Below are positions 1 to 11,323 of a stretch of 64,000 nt of DNA, one piece after another (the stretch's first letter is position 1; every line of letters starts with the position of its first letter). The stretch is from Medicago truncatula (Eukaryota; Streptophyta; Magnoliopsida; Fabales; Fabaceae). The notes under the pieces were generated by a model, which saw only the letters and a list, made by a program, of their open reading frames with translations, was not told where the DNA came from and searched no databases. A program made the position numbers and the translations under genes. Location of the stretch: the NCBI RefSeq assembly GCF_003473485.1, contig NC_053042.1, forward strand, positions 12,854,501-12,918,500, given 5' to 3'.

Positions 1-300
1 CCCAAAATACTTTTTTTTATATGTAATACACTAAAATAATAGTTATATACAATTAAAGTGAGAAATATTCAAACTGATCAGAGAGCTTCAGTGGCGCGAC
101 CATTCATGTTTGACTGTGTGGTCATGGGTTAAAGTCCCATTGTAGTGTACTTTTTAATAATTTTTCTATATAGTGCCTTATTTATTTATTTTTTGGGTCC
201 AAAATTTAATTTTTTTTACTTCTCTTAAAAACTAAAAATGGGCCTACGAACTTGTTAAGACGGCCCAAGGTATGATGGTTTCCATTCCATAGGTTAAGAG

Positions 301-518
301 AAGAAAATTGTTGTTCACACTTCATATAAGGCTGAAAAACATCTGTAAATGACCAAAATGACCCTTCGGTAGTTAACTACCGATGATATGAACCGACGAC
401 AGTTAACTATTGAGGTTCCATCGGCAGTTAACTGCCATTGCAATTTAAAAAAAAAAACTCAATCGGCACTTGAGTTGTTTTTAGCCTTATATGAAGTGCG
501 AACAACAATTTTCTTAAT
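301..518. repeat. Foldback (MITE-like) element with two internal palindromes
   Basis: Arms of about 40 bases at 301-340 and 478-518 are near-perfect inverted repeats (core AAAATTGTTGTTCACACTTC against its complement). Between them are a perfect 18-base palindrome at 366-383 and a perfect 14-base palindrome at 423-436, both centred on GTTAAC. No coding potential is seen. The architecture suggests a non-autonomous foldback or MITE element; no clear target-site duplication was found. Confidence 0.6.
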
Positions 519-622
519 AGATTAGTAGAAGAATAAGGTGTGGTTCTATAGGTCCATAAGTTGTGTGGAGCTCTTTACCTTGATTCCCCTTGGATTCCTC
601 CAATCATCTTTATAGCCCCCCC

Positions 623-789
623 TGAGTATCACTATGTTTCGCCCTTTACATTGCATGGGTCGAACTACGTACCATTGGATTATAATTGGAGGGTCCATAT
701 TGGCGTCGAGTATCACGTCACCCTATTGTGCCCTTTACAAGACATTGGTTGAACGATTGTTGGATTATAATTGGAGGGATCATATCGAC
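623..789. repeat. Diverged tandem direct repeat, about 85 bases per unit
   Basis: Two head-to-tail units share GAGTATCAC at their starts, GCCCTTTACA in the middle and the exact 19-mer TTGGATTATAATTGGAGGG near their ends (677-695 and 762-780). The short reading frames across it show no recognisable domain. Its origin is unknown. The bases between it and the retroposon at 1077 hold nothing I recognise. Confidence 0.5.
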
Positions 790-1076
790 TTTCTTGATAC
801 TTTGCGGCTTTTTGCGGCATAGGTGATCCTTAGTTGAACCAGACACCGTGTTAGGTCTTGACGGGTCTTGACTCAGTTCTGAACAATATTTGTATATGAT
901 ATAATTTTTTTTAGCTTATCAATTAAATAAGTTTTTATGTTAATTCATAAGTTTTCATTAATGAAAATGGTATCTTCATAAACTATTTTTTATAAATACC
1001 TTGAGATACTTATGAATAATATACATAAAACCTTATTTATTAACATAAACAAAAAAAATAAGTCAATCGAAACAGT

Positions 1077-1578
1077 TTCTCCTTCGTGTCAGAGGGGTGA
1101 TTTAGGGTCAATTTTGACCCAAAAATCACCCCTCCGAGTTGTTTTTCATTATATCCTAATCGAATAAGTGATTTCACATATTTTCAGTTTTCTTTCGTTT
1201 GTTTTTGTGATTTCGTCGTCTTTGCACGACTCTGTTTGTTTTGATTTCCCGTCTTTGTGCGGTGTGTTTTTTATTTCTCATCTTAGTGCGTTGTTTATTT
1301 GATTTAGGTTGAAAGATTAGCTTTGAGCAAGTGCAGATTCGATCAATGACTTTGGCATCGTCAACGTTGCAGATCCAGAGACATGAGTATTCCGGAGACT
1401 TGAATATAGTCATACTTGTAGGCATATGTACTTTGTCGTTTTATGCTAATAACATGGATGCTGTGAGTTTGTTCATAAATCCATCCTTTTTGTTTTTAGC
1501 GAATATGGATTTGTATTGTATCAATGTACTCTATCAATTTGAATGAATGAATATCGTTTATTTTTGTCAAAAAAAAAA
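1077..1578 (+). mobile_element. Non-LTR retroposon copy (SINE-like or 5'-truncated LINE)
   Basis: About 500 bases ending in an A-rich tail (1570-1579), flanked by an imperfect direct repeat of about 15 bases (AGTCAATCGAAACAGT at 1061 and AGTCAATCCAAACGGT at 1579). A tail plus flanking duplication is the signature of target-primed reverse transcription. The body contains a short inverted repeat (GGGGTGATTT with AAATCACCCC, near 1094-1132). No reverse transcriptase is encoded, so the class is uncertain. Confidence 0.5.
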
Positions 1579-1593
1579 AGTCAATCCAAACGG

Positions 1594-2715
1594 TCTGATA
1601 TCTTTTTTTTTTTTTTTTTTTGTAGTGACCAGGGTGTGAACATATTTTATGTATTGTCCCAACCAACTGAGCTAATATCACGAGGACAAACAGTCCGATA
1701 TCTTAAACATATGTATAATATTTCGTCAAAAAATATTTAAAATAAAAAGATTCGTCAGAAGAATATATATATATTTTTATGAAAGATTCACAGTAAAAAG
1801 ACATACAATTGTATGGGCCGAAAAAGAAAAGAAGACTAGTGTTTGAACTTTGAAGAGAAACAGTAGGGTTTCATAGTTGTGTATTATTATATAAAGCTAC
1901 GCGTATATGAATTAGAGGCCGCACAAGATTTGTATTATATAAAGATTTTGAAGAAAATAAAGCTACGCAAATCAATGGAATACAAAGTCTTATGGAGTTC
2001 TTGGAATTGAAGTGAAGTGTTTCAAGTTTTAGAGAAAATATTCATCCTCTATTAAGGTTATTCTTCTTCTCTTTTATTTCGATGAACAATGGTATTTTGA
2101 TTTAGTTTTTGTTTACCATAACGAGCCGTTAAACCATCTTCTGGTATCTTTCACGGAACCTGTAATCACTCTTTGCATTTTAACAATTACCAAATTGATC
2201 AACGATTTCATTTGATTGTTGGATTTATCGGATAAGTGAGACTAGAAATTATTGCATGACCAACCCTAATTCTAGATGATACTTTTCTTAAGAAGCAAGA
2301 AATTTGTTTTTGTTAGACAACCCTTTAAAAGGTAATGAGTTAAAAAGTTTAGTTTTTATTAGAAAATAAAAAATAAAAAATTGTTTTTGTGCTATGTTGG
2401 TTGAGGTTGGTATTGTTGATATTTGGGTTCATATTTGATGTGGAGGAGAAGACTTCAACAGTGATTACTGCTCTGCTTTATAACGCATAAATATACTTCC
2501 AAAACTAAGGCGGTGTTTTATTATTTTTAATTATCTAACATCAAAGCCATTAATTGTTATTTTATATTTTTCATTAAGTGGGTGTTACATTGTTTATATC
2601 CTTTCTATATGTGGTCTTAATCTTTTTAGTCAACGTTTGTGGTCTTAATATCAAGAATCTCACTTTCTTTTACAATACAATCAGAGTTGTACTGAGGGAT
2701 AAAAATTCAACAACA
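1594..2715. other. Intergenic sequence and probable 5' region of B3 gene A
   Basis: AT-rich sequence without a convincing gene. A long T run lies at 1603-1621. The segment from about 1860 probably includes the promoter and untranslated leader of the following B3 gene, but no TATA box or transcription start could be fixed with confidence. Confidence 0.4.
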
Positions 2716-5243
2716 ATGACTAGCAAAAGGGGAAATAAGCATACACTCTCTGCTTCTACTATTCGTTTCTTCAGAGTTATTACCACACCAATTCTTCAAG
2801 ATGGAAAGCTTGTAAGTTATTAGTACATTTTTCCTTCACATTTTGTTTTCTTTTTTGAATTTTCACTTTATGATGGCACAAAGGTTGTAAGTTTTTAGTA
2901 CATTTTGTTATATCTTTTTAGCTTATTATTTTTCTCTCTAAAAGTTTTAACTTAGGGAAAAGCAAAAATAGACAAAAATTAACCCTTCGATAATGGGAAT
3001 AAAAAGACATTTGAACAATTTCTCGTAGGGTCATGTTAAAATTTCAATGTGTTGAATACATAAATCGTAAGATAAAATTTACACTCAACGTGTCTTTATG
3101 ACATTTATTAACATTTCTCTTTCTCTTGCATTGCTTGTGAATCTCTTTATATGTATGCTAACATACGCAATTCCATGCGTTGTAGATGATACCAAAAGGT
3201 TTCACTAGGGACCATATGAGTGACATGTTAAACCCAGTGTTTCTCAAGACTCCAGATGGCAAAAAATGGGAAATGTGCACGACTAAAATCAATGGGGATA
3301 TTTGGTTTCAAAAGGGTTGGAAAGAATTTGCTACATATTATTCACTAGATCATGGGCACATGGTATTATTTCAATATGAAGAAAACTCTCATTTTGTGGT
3401 GCATATATTTTCCAAGAGTACCCTTGAGATTGAATATCCTTTCCATGGCAATCAACATGAACAAAACAACTTTGACCAACAAAGTAGTGACGAGGACTCC
3501 ATTGAAATTTTGGACAAGTCACCTTCATGCAAGAAGAAAACTAGACCAAAATCGCCAATTATGTGTCCTCAACCACATAAGAAATTGAGAAGTGACTCAA
3601 GTGAAGGTGTTGGAACAAGCTCGAGATTCCAAAACTTGCCTAAGCATCATGTCCAATCTAGTGGTATAATTTATGAATAGATTCATTCTTTATCTTGAAT
3701 TTATCCGGTGAAAATTTGAAGTCTAATGTTCATAAACATCTATGTTGTTCATTTTCCTAGAGGATACGGGTGCTAGTGCTGAATTCCGAAAAGTAAAGCA
3801 CGAGCTAGAACAAGAGCAATACCAAGAGCAGGAGCAGTTAAATAGAGTTAGAAGCTTCAAATCAAATAATCCTTCTTTCAGGATTACCATGAAGTCTTCA
3901 CATATTTATAGCCATTCCTTGGTGAGTCTTTGATAAATTTTGATTTTTATGTTAATATCTTCATTTGAAGCCAAAGTATATGCATTGAAATTTAAAAATG
4001 ACGTGAACACTTACAGTAACGACCGTTAAAAAGAATTTAGAGGGAGTATAATGATTGGTTATATATTTTAAAAGAAAATGTGACTAAACTAAGTGGTATG
4101 TGTCAAAATTAAAATGCAGTATGTCCCATCACAATTTGCTAACAATCATATGAAGAAAGAGCAAAGTGACATTCTTCTTCAACTCTTGGATGGGAGAGTT
4201 TGGGATGCTAAATATTGTTCAGCAAAAATTAATGGTGGATGGAAGAAATTTGCAGTACACAACAAGTTGAAAATTGGGGATGTGTGTATTTTTGAACTAA
4301 CCAAAAGCCAATACCTTACTTTGAAAGTAATAATATTTAGACTTGAGGAAGATCCACACTCCCCTTCACCTCAAGGTAATCCAACTTGTTTTTTTTTCTT
4401 TTTCCTTTGAAGTATTTTCCTTCATTACCTTGTTTATCTTCAAACTATAATGGTTGCATATTTTTCTCTTTAGAATCAATTCAACGAGACAAAGACTTCT
4501 CGGATGTTGAAAGCGAAACTATTATGACAAATAAAGGTAAATTTTAGCATCAATGTTCTGCACATATGGCGAAGTACTAGTTATAGTAACTCTTTGAGTA
4601 GTTGGGACTGATTTCTCTCCGAGGGAGAATCAGGCCGCAAATAAATTTTGAGGAATCAAATTGAGTCCTTAATCGTAGTTTTTGTATACATGGTTCAAAA
4701 TTACACGCGATGCATAATAATGAATAAACTATTTTGTTTTTGTCGCGTTATGACAGAAGAGAAGGCAACCCAAAAAACTTCATTGCGGACAAAGGCTGAA
4801 TTCCTTACGAATGAAGCTGAGAATCAAGCTGATAAATTCAAGTCCAAATATCCATTTTTCAAGGTCGATATTATGCCAAATCAACGAGGGCATTCTAGAT
4901 TGGTAATGTTTATTATAATGAAGATTTTGCATTATGCAACCAAAAAGTGCTGTTATACTTTCAATTTTCATTAACTGTTAAAATCTTACTTGATGCAGCT
5001 TGTACCAAATTCCTTCATAACAAATTACTTGGATAACAAGGAACAGATGGTGATGTTAAAGTTTGGGAAGAAATTGTGGCTGTAAAGTTGCATTGTTATT
5101 CGAACATGAAATCAGGCCAGTTTTGTAGAGGTTGGAAGGTATTTTGGGAAGAAAATAAATTGAAAGGTGGAGATGCATGTGTCTTTGAGCTCATCAAGAG
5201 GGAAGATGTTGTGCTTAATGTTCATATTTTCAGAGGCAATTGA
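2716..5243 (+). CDS. B3 gene A: three-B3 REM-type protein, frameshifted in the third B3
   Basis: Predicted nuclear B3 DNA-binding protein. Exons by GT-AG signals and phase: 2716-2811, 3186-3663, 3761-3921, 4120-4375, 4474-4536, 4757-4902, 4999 onward. B3-1 spans about residues 17-118 (FFRVI, then MIPKGF and GDIWFQKGWKEFA), followed by an acidic stretch with SIEIL (about 133-141) and a basic KKKTRPKSP patch. An E/Q-rich linker leads to B3-2 (about 229-320, VPSQFANNH, KINGGWKKFA). B3-3 starts at VPNSF, but an in-frame TAA falls at 5083-5085 after KKLW. One missing base explains it, because the other frame continues with normal B3 sequence (KLHCYS, GWKVFWEENKL, GDACVFELI) to TGA at 5241. As read, the product is 428 aa with a truncated third domain. 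A sequencing error cannot be excluded. The ATG at 2716 is chosen because it opens a family-like first exon. Confidence 0.75.
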
Positions 5244-5472
5244 TATTTGAAGCTGTGGTTACCATAATAATTGTGCTGTACTACTACTATATTAGCTAGC
5301 TAATTCATAAATATTTTGAAGCAGAACACCATAATTAAATTTGATATTTTTTGAAGATTTCTTTCACAACAAGCAGCACATGGGCGCATGTGAGAGAGGG
5401 GGAAATTTACTTTAAAAGGTCATACAACCATTTTACAATTTGAAAGAAAATTTGTACAAATTTACTTAACAT

Positions 5473-5657
5473 GAGTGCTACAGACACTCACTTTTTAACA
5501 CTCGTTATAATACGTACTTTTTTATTGGATGAAACTCACGTGGTTTCACACTTTAGACATGGATCCCACATAAAGTGGTGAGATCCACATAAATTTCATC
5601 AAATAAAATAGCGAGTGTTAAAGAGAGTATTGTAATGAGAATGTTCATAGCATTTCT
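5473..5657. repeat. MITE-like inverted-repeat element between genes A and B
   Basis: The left end (GAGTGCTACAGACACTC, then TTTTTAACACTCG) is an imperfect inverted copy of the right end (CGAGTGTTAAAGAGAG, then ATGTTCATAGCATTTC). It is non-coding. A related end sequence (GTGTTCATGGCATTTC) occurs near 40806-40821, so this is probably a dispersed family. The rest of 5244-5997 is AT-rich spacer and gene B leader. Confidence 0.5.
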
Positions 5658-5997
5658 CTTGCCTCAAAAATAACCAAATGTCATTTTCACATATAAGATC
5701 GGGAGTTGAAAGTGGAATACAATAAAATTTGAAATCCATGTTCTCATCCGTATGGTGTGAAGTTGTGCTTGTTATGTGCGACTTCTTGTAAGGAGAAAGA
5801 CGAATAGTGTGTTGCTTTACATTTTCACATATATACAAGGGTTGTTAATTTACATTTATATCCGAACCATCCACTATTTATATCTATATTGAACACGAGT
5901 TTAACATGAGTGTCACTTTTTACTTTAGAAACCGATTTTATAATGTTGAGTTAGTTTCAACCCGCCAAATTCAAACATCCTTCATCTTCTAAGCATC

Positions 5998-8900
5998 ATG
6001 TCTTTTCAACAACACACCAGCGTTCACTATGGCCGTGGAAGTGATGCTAAGGGAATGCATTTCTACCGAACTATTCAACTTCGTGAGTTGCAAGATCAAG
6101 AGCTAGTAAGCATAATTTGAGCTTTTTTTCTTATTCGTTCATTGTTTTCATTAATCTTTTCTAAAGCATCCTCAACAATTACCGTTTCATTTATTTCTTT
6201 ACTAAAAAAGACACATTTTCCTATTCATTCATTGTTTGATTTTTCTTTGCATTAATATTTATTCCCTTTCCAACTCAATTTACTTCAATCATGGTGGTGT
6301 ATTAACCTTGTTTTTATTGTTGAATGAAGTTTGCTTGTTAAAAGAAAGATAAAAAACCATTTTTCAAACCAAATTTTTTACCCTTCAAAAAAATCAAGCA
6401 TGTATGATTTGTTACATTTTTTTTTTTGAAAACTCGGTATCCGATTTAATCCATTAATCCGAGGGGACCAATCCCACCGTCCACTTGCGGGGGCCCCGTT
6501 TAAAGCTAGAGCAAGCTCTGTATGGACTGATTTGTTACATATTAATCTTCATTACTGGTTCGATCACAGTCGAAACTCATTGGTTTTTGAAAATGTGCTT
6601 GCAGATGATTCCAAGAAATTTTGCAGAGAGATATTGGAAAGATGTATCAAATCCAATATCCCTTAGACTTCCAAATGAGTTTGAGTGCAAAATGTTTTGG
6701 GTACGACGTGGATACGATATTTGGTTAGTGAATTGGAAAAGATTTGCACGGTCGCTTAGATGTGGAGATCTTTTAGTTTTTCAATATAAAGGAGGGTCAG
6801 ATTTTCATGTCATCATATTAGATGATAGTAAATTAGAAATCGACTATTCAAGTATGAGATGCAACGACGAACAAGATTCTAACAAGCACTTTAAACAAGA
6901 AGAAGAATGTGATGATGATTGTGTTGAGATTTTGAGTGATATTGCTACACCTCAAGGAACAAACATTGACAAGAATTTTTTTTTGACTGCAGCCCAGCAA
7001 AAAAATACAGGCAAGTACATCTACTTCATTTGATTTATACATAACATATATAATTTTTTTACTAAAAAAGTGATAATAGTTTAATTTTTATTATGTGTTC
7101 TATTATTTGTTAATTTCGTCATAAAATCTAAATAAAATAGATATAAGTGAGATATATTCATCTAGCCCAATAAAACTCATTAGCCATGTTCATTAAAAAG
7201 GCAAAGAAAAGAAGGAAGAAGGAGAGCAGCTAAGATGGACTAGGTTCCTAATCCCTACCGGCAGTCGGAGCCTTCGTCGTCGCCGTCAGCCTCCATGGCG
7301 GCCTTATCCGTTCCAGTCTCCTTGTTCTTCTCGCCTGCTTTCACCACAACTTCGGACGACCTGCCACCGTGTTCAGCCCCTATCCACACTCATCGGTCCA
7401 TCTCTCTCTCTCACTCACATTTTTTTTTTCTCTTTCTGCGTTTATTTTCCTCTCCTCGTAGTGTGCCTCGTGTACACCATTTCAGGATATAGGGTAAAAA
7501 GTGCAAGTAAGGTTGATGACCCTTGATTTCTTTATATTTTATTTGGGTTAAATTTGTTTATAATTACTTCATATATAAATATAGCAACTTTTCATTTTAA
7601 AAAATTTCTTCGCCTTTTTGTTTCCAAAAAATTTTCATCACCTCTTTTATGTGTTTTTTCAATGAAATATTTCGCGAATATAATTTAAGTTTTGTTAAAA
7701 AAGGGGGAGGGGGGGATTGTTATAATTCATGTTTTGTACAACTTGATGCTCTCAAACTCATTTTTCAGAACAAATAATTCTAAGAGGGTTAACTGGATGT
7801 ACATTTTTTCAATTCTCGAACTCAATAAGGAGAACGGTTTTAAAACAAAACACTTTTATTTTAAAAAAAAAAATTTTAATTTGCATTCAACAATAAGGAG
7901 AAAAAAAAGTATTTTTAAAGTTAACACAAAGTCTACAAAATTAATTAGAGGTAACCGTTTTCGAATTGATATTGTAAGCTGTTAATACCTTCTTTAGGCA
8001 TAATCGACTCATGAACCTAAAATATGATTTCAAGGACAATTTTTTCTTTTTAGGTTTTTCAACGACAATTTATCTCAAATTTTATTGTTAATAATTATAT
8101 TACATTTTTTATAAAATTCAAAGTTTTAAACAAATTATTCATTTTATGATTTTTTTCCTCACTTTGTTACAGCTTTTTTTTATTAAAAAATGAGACCACA
8201 AAAAGAAAATTCTTAAATTAAGCTTTTTTAAATAGCTTCTATCACAAATTGTTATTTTTATAGATTATTAAAAAAAATATTGTTATAAATAAATAGAAAA
8301 TATTTTGTTTTTTAAATCTCTAAAGTTGAATTGTGTGCCTTGCAATTAATGAGAATATACATTCACTATGTGTAGGTACTAACAAAGGAAGCATGACTAA
8401 GAAAGCAAAGAGGTGTTCAATAACTGGAGTGGTTAATGAGAAATCCAATAATGGAAATCCAAGTTTTGAACTTAAATTGACACGAAGTTATGTCCATGGC
8501 CGTTTATGTGTAAGTTTACTCTTTAAAATGTCTACTAATTTTTGGCTTTAATTAATATCTCTAACAAACCAAGAATTGAAACAGTGGATACCAACAAAGT
8601 TTTCAAGAGAATACTTGAACGAGTTCGAAGGGTTTGCAAGGTTAAGGGTTGGTGAGGATAGAGCTTGGAAGGTGAATGTGAAGTTTGATTATGGTAAAAG
8701 ATGTTCTATTCTGAATGTAGGTTGGAATTTATTTACCAAAGATAATAACTTGCAAGTTGGTGATGTGTGTAAGTTTGAGATGACTCAATCCGAACCACTT
8801 TCATTTGATATTTCTATTTCTCGAGTTAGAGAGGAACCAAGCCCTAACAAATTGCAAGGTTTTTCTTACTTTCTTCATTATTTGTTTGTTATTAAAATTT

Positions 8901-9225
8901 GTTGTTTTTTACTATTGATATTTGATCAACATTTATTAATCAATTTTTCACTAATTTCTTAAATTCCTTTTATAACTTGTTAGGTTATGAAAAAGAGATA
9001 TCTTCAACAAATTCAGGAGGTTCTAATGTGATGAAACATAACACATACGAGCTTTTTGTGAATTCCTCCTACCCGGTATGATTAATTACTTACACAAAAT
9101 GTGGTAACTATGTGTATGTTTGTGTATATATAGATAGAGATGTTATAATTATAAAACTACATATGTCTAGTTAATGATATATTTGTTTGCATTTGCAGTT
9201 TGTACCTGATGATTTTTTTGAATAG
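5998..9225 (+). CDS. B3 gene B: two B3 domains plus a collapsed third
   Basis: Predicted 346-aa B3 (REM-like) nuclear DNA-binding protein. Exons: 5998-6105, 6605-7010, 8376-8509, 8585-8858, 8984-9075, 9199-9225; all phases join cleanly. Exon 1 encodes MSFQQHTSVHYGRGSDAKG then MHFYRTIQ, the first B3 strand. B3-1 covers about residues 22-120 (MIPRNFAERYW, WKRFARSLRCGDLLVFQ). An acidic tail contains DDDCVEIL at 139-146. B3-2 covers about 203-300 (WIPTKFSREYL, GWNLFTKDNNLQVGDVCKF). The third B3 exon reads only FVPDDFFE before TAG at 9223; downstream bases still resemble a B3 exon (GACACTTGATGCTTTTAG region) with an internal deletion, so the domain is dead. The donor after exon 2 is GC (AG|GCAAGT). 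The 1.37-kb intron 2 carries a foreign GC-rich block and intron 1 carries a SINE. The ATG agrees with paralogues D, E and G. Confidence 0.8.
6418..6527 (-). mobile_element. Short SINE-like insertion in intron 1 of gene B
   Basis: A poly-T head at 6418-6433 (a poly-A tail on the minus strand) and a GC-rich body of about 95 bases are flanked by a perfect 13-base duplication, TGATTTGTTACAT, at 6405-6417 and 6528-6540. This is a clean retroposition footprint. The body contains ATTAATCCGAGGGGACCAAT. No coding capacity. Confidence 0.7.
7200..7495 (+). other. GC-rich foreign block inside intron 2 of gene B
   Basis: This stretch differs sharply from the AT-rich intron: it is rich in CCG, TCG and GGC words and then pyrimidine-rich (CATCGGTCCATCTCTCTCTC). 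It has an ATG in good context at 7295 and a 65-codon open frame starting MAALSVPVSLFFSPAF with no family I recognise. It resembles the leader and first exon of an ordinary plant gene, so a captured gene fragment is one explanation. No flanking duplication was found. Confidence 0.35.
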
Positions 9226-10194
9226 ACATATAGAATGACGTGGAAAATTTAAGGAGTTGGAATGATTGCAAATTGGAGATTGGAGACACTTGATGCTTTT
9301 AGTTGATTGATGAGGAAAAGAAAATTAGTTAAAGTTTCATTTGAAAGAGATACTCAAGAACATTTATTCATGTTATGTTATTTCTATGATTTGTAAGAAA
9401 CTATATTTCGTAGGAATTCTCATCAGTATCATATCAATATTTCGACTAATGCAGTAATGTTTAGTTTGTTATTCTTTATGTTTCGGTATTCTCTCTGTAT
9501 TTAATTCTCTTATCAATGCATATGCATTCTTCCAACCCTACATGGTGAGAGATAATTTGCAGATGGATGAGAACATTGCTTAGCTTTGTTTAAAGTTTAT
9601 ACTTTAAACTACAACTCAATTGTGGTTGGTTTAACCGGTTCATTTTTTTTTTTATCATGAAAAATAAAAAATTTTGATATTTACTAGTCATTTGATTCAG
9701 AACCCGTTTGTTTCAACTTTTTTTAAAATAGATTTTTATAGCGTAATATTTTTTTGCTATAATTTTTTTAACAAAGAAATTTTTAAGGAAAGTTTCAAAT
9801 GAAAAATTTGTTTGAATAATTTATCTTAAAATGCAATTCTAAGTATCTCATCATTTTGTTATAATTTTTTTTGGATATTAAAATTTTGAAAAAATTTCTA
9901 AAAAAAAACTATTTCAAATAGTTTTTCATAAAAATCATTTTTAAGAGATGACATTTTGAAAAAATATGTGATTATGTAAAAACTCTAACCATGAATATTT
10001 AAGTTAGTGCATGCCAAAATCACATTTTTAACTTATGCTAAACGAGTTTGAAATAACTTTTACTATTTTTGAGTAAATTTCTAAAAAATTCATTTTTAAA
10101 AATATAAGGAAAAATCTTTTTTTTTTTTAAATCTAAAACAAACGGACCCTCAATCATCGTTGAATCGATCAATACATGATCTAGAAATATCACC
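9226..10194. other. AT-rich spacer downstream of gene B
   Basis: The first about 130 bases are the decayed remainder of gene B's third B3 exon and its 3' region. The rest is AT-rich with long T and A runs and no gene that I can support. Confidence 0.4.
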
Positions 10195-10447
10195 GGCTTG
10201 AGAGTTCCAAATGCTTTCACTAAGTGTTTTGTCAAAGCCAATGTTTCTCAAGATTCTTGATGACAAATTTGATTGAAAAGAGTTGGAAGGAATTTGCTAC
10301 ACGTTATTCATTAGACCATGGACACATGACGGTGTTTCAATATAAAAAAATATCACATTTTGAGGTTTACATATTTTACCAGAGTACTTTTGAAATTGAA
10401 TATCATGTTTATCGTAAGGGTCATTTTGAGGTTTACATGTTTTAATG
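10195..10447 (+). pseudogene. B3-domain fragment related to gene A exon 2
   Basis: The frame reads VPNAFTKCFVKANVSQDS and then, after a disruption, KSWKEFATRYSLDHGHMTVFQY and SHFEVYIF, STFEIEY. This matches gene A exon 2 (KGWKEFATYYSLDHGHMVLFQY). The start of the domain is out of frame with its end, and a stretch CATTTTGAGGTTTACAT is duplicated (10351 and 10422). There is no upstream exon or linker. It lies tail-to-tail with gene C, so a rearrangement junction runs between them. Confidence 0.7.
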
Positions 10448-10500
10448 AACCAGAATCATTGATATTCGACATAAATACAGAATCTAATTAAAAACATATT

Positions 10501-11205
10501 TTACCTATAAATAAACACAAAAAGTAAGTAGATGAACTTGCCTGAGACTTTTTTCTGGGTTGCATTGATATTAAATTTTCTCTTGTAAATGTTTGTCCCT
10601 TGAGGTGTAGCAGCGATATCATTAAGAATCTCAACACAATCATCATCATCACTCTCTTCTTCTTGTTTACAAATCTTGTTAGAATCTTGGTCATCGTTGC
10701 ATTTCATATTTGAATAGTCAATTTCTAATTTACTATCATCTAATATAATGACATGAAAATCGGATCCTCCATTGTATTGGAAAACTAAAAGATCGCCACA
10801 TCTAAGTGACCGTGCAAACCTCATCCAATTAAGAAGCCAAACATCATCACCGCGTTGTACCCAATTCATTTTGCACTCAGATCCATTTGGAAATTTTAGA
10901 GATATTGGATTTGAAACTCCTTTCCAATACTTCTCCACAAAATTCCTTGGAAGCATCTGCAAGAAAGCACATTTTCAAAAACCAATGAGTTTCAACTAGC
11001 AATGAAGATTAATGCAGCAAAGTATAGATGGTTATTGTTTTTAGTTTCTCAATAAGAAGCAAACTTCGTTTGATAGAAATGCATAAAAATGAATTCAGTT
11101 GAAAATACTTACAAGCTCTTGGTCTTGCAGCTGACGAAGTTGAATGGTTTGATAGAAATGCATTCCCTTTGCAACACTCCCACGCCCATGGTGAACAGAG
11201 GACAT
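10501..11205 (-). CDS. B3 gene C: 5' half only, single B3 domain
   Basis: Exon 1 11205-11113 (MSSVHHGRGSVAKGMHFYQT) and exon 2 from 10956 (MLPRNFVEKYWKGVSNPISL) encode a complete B3-1, an acidic tail and DDDDCVEILND. In paralogues exon 2 ends at a GC donor, here at 10542/10541 (AG|GCAAGT). Intron-like sequence follows for about 60 bases and homology then stops near the oppositely oriented fragment at 10447. No linker, B3-2 or B3-3 exons are found. If the intron is retained, the frame closes at 10501 and gives 182 aa. It is either a truncated pseudogene or a minimal one-B3 protein. Confidence 0.6.
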
Positions 11206-11323
11206 CACGCTTGCTTGTGAAGATGAAGATTATGTAAAGGAAAATGGAAAATATAAGTAACGTGATTGACTAGTAAGTCATAATGTCCGTACGATCAATA
11301 CAAATAATTTTATATAAAAAATA

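Noticed and set aside
91..150. tRNA-like or SINE-like words (CAGTGGCGCGACCATTC, GGTTAAAGTCCC) near the left edge.
   Set aside because: The match to A and B boxes is weak and no flanking duplication or tail was found, so I did not list it as a feature.
6485..6604. The open frame that runs into B3-1 of gene B from upstream, with an apparent N-terminal extension.
   Set aside because: The upstream part is SINE and intron sequence. A clean acceptor precedes MIPRNF and the paralogues all start that exon there, with exon 1 supplying the N-terminus.
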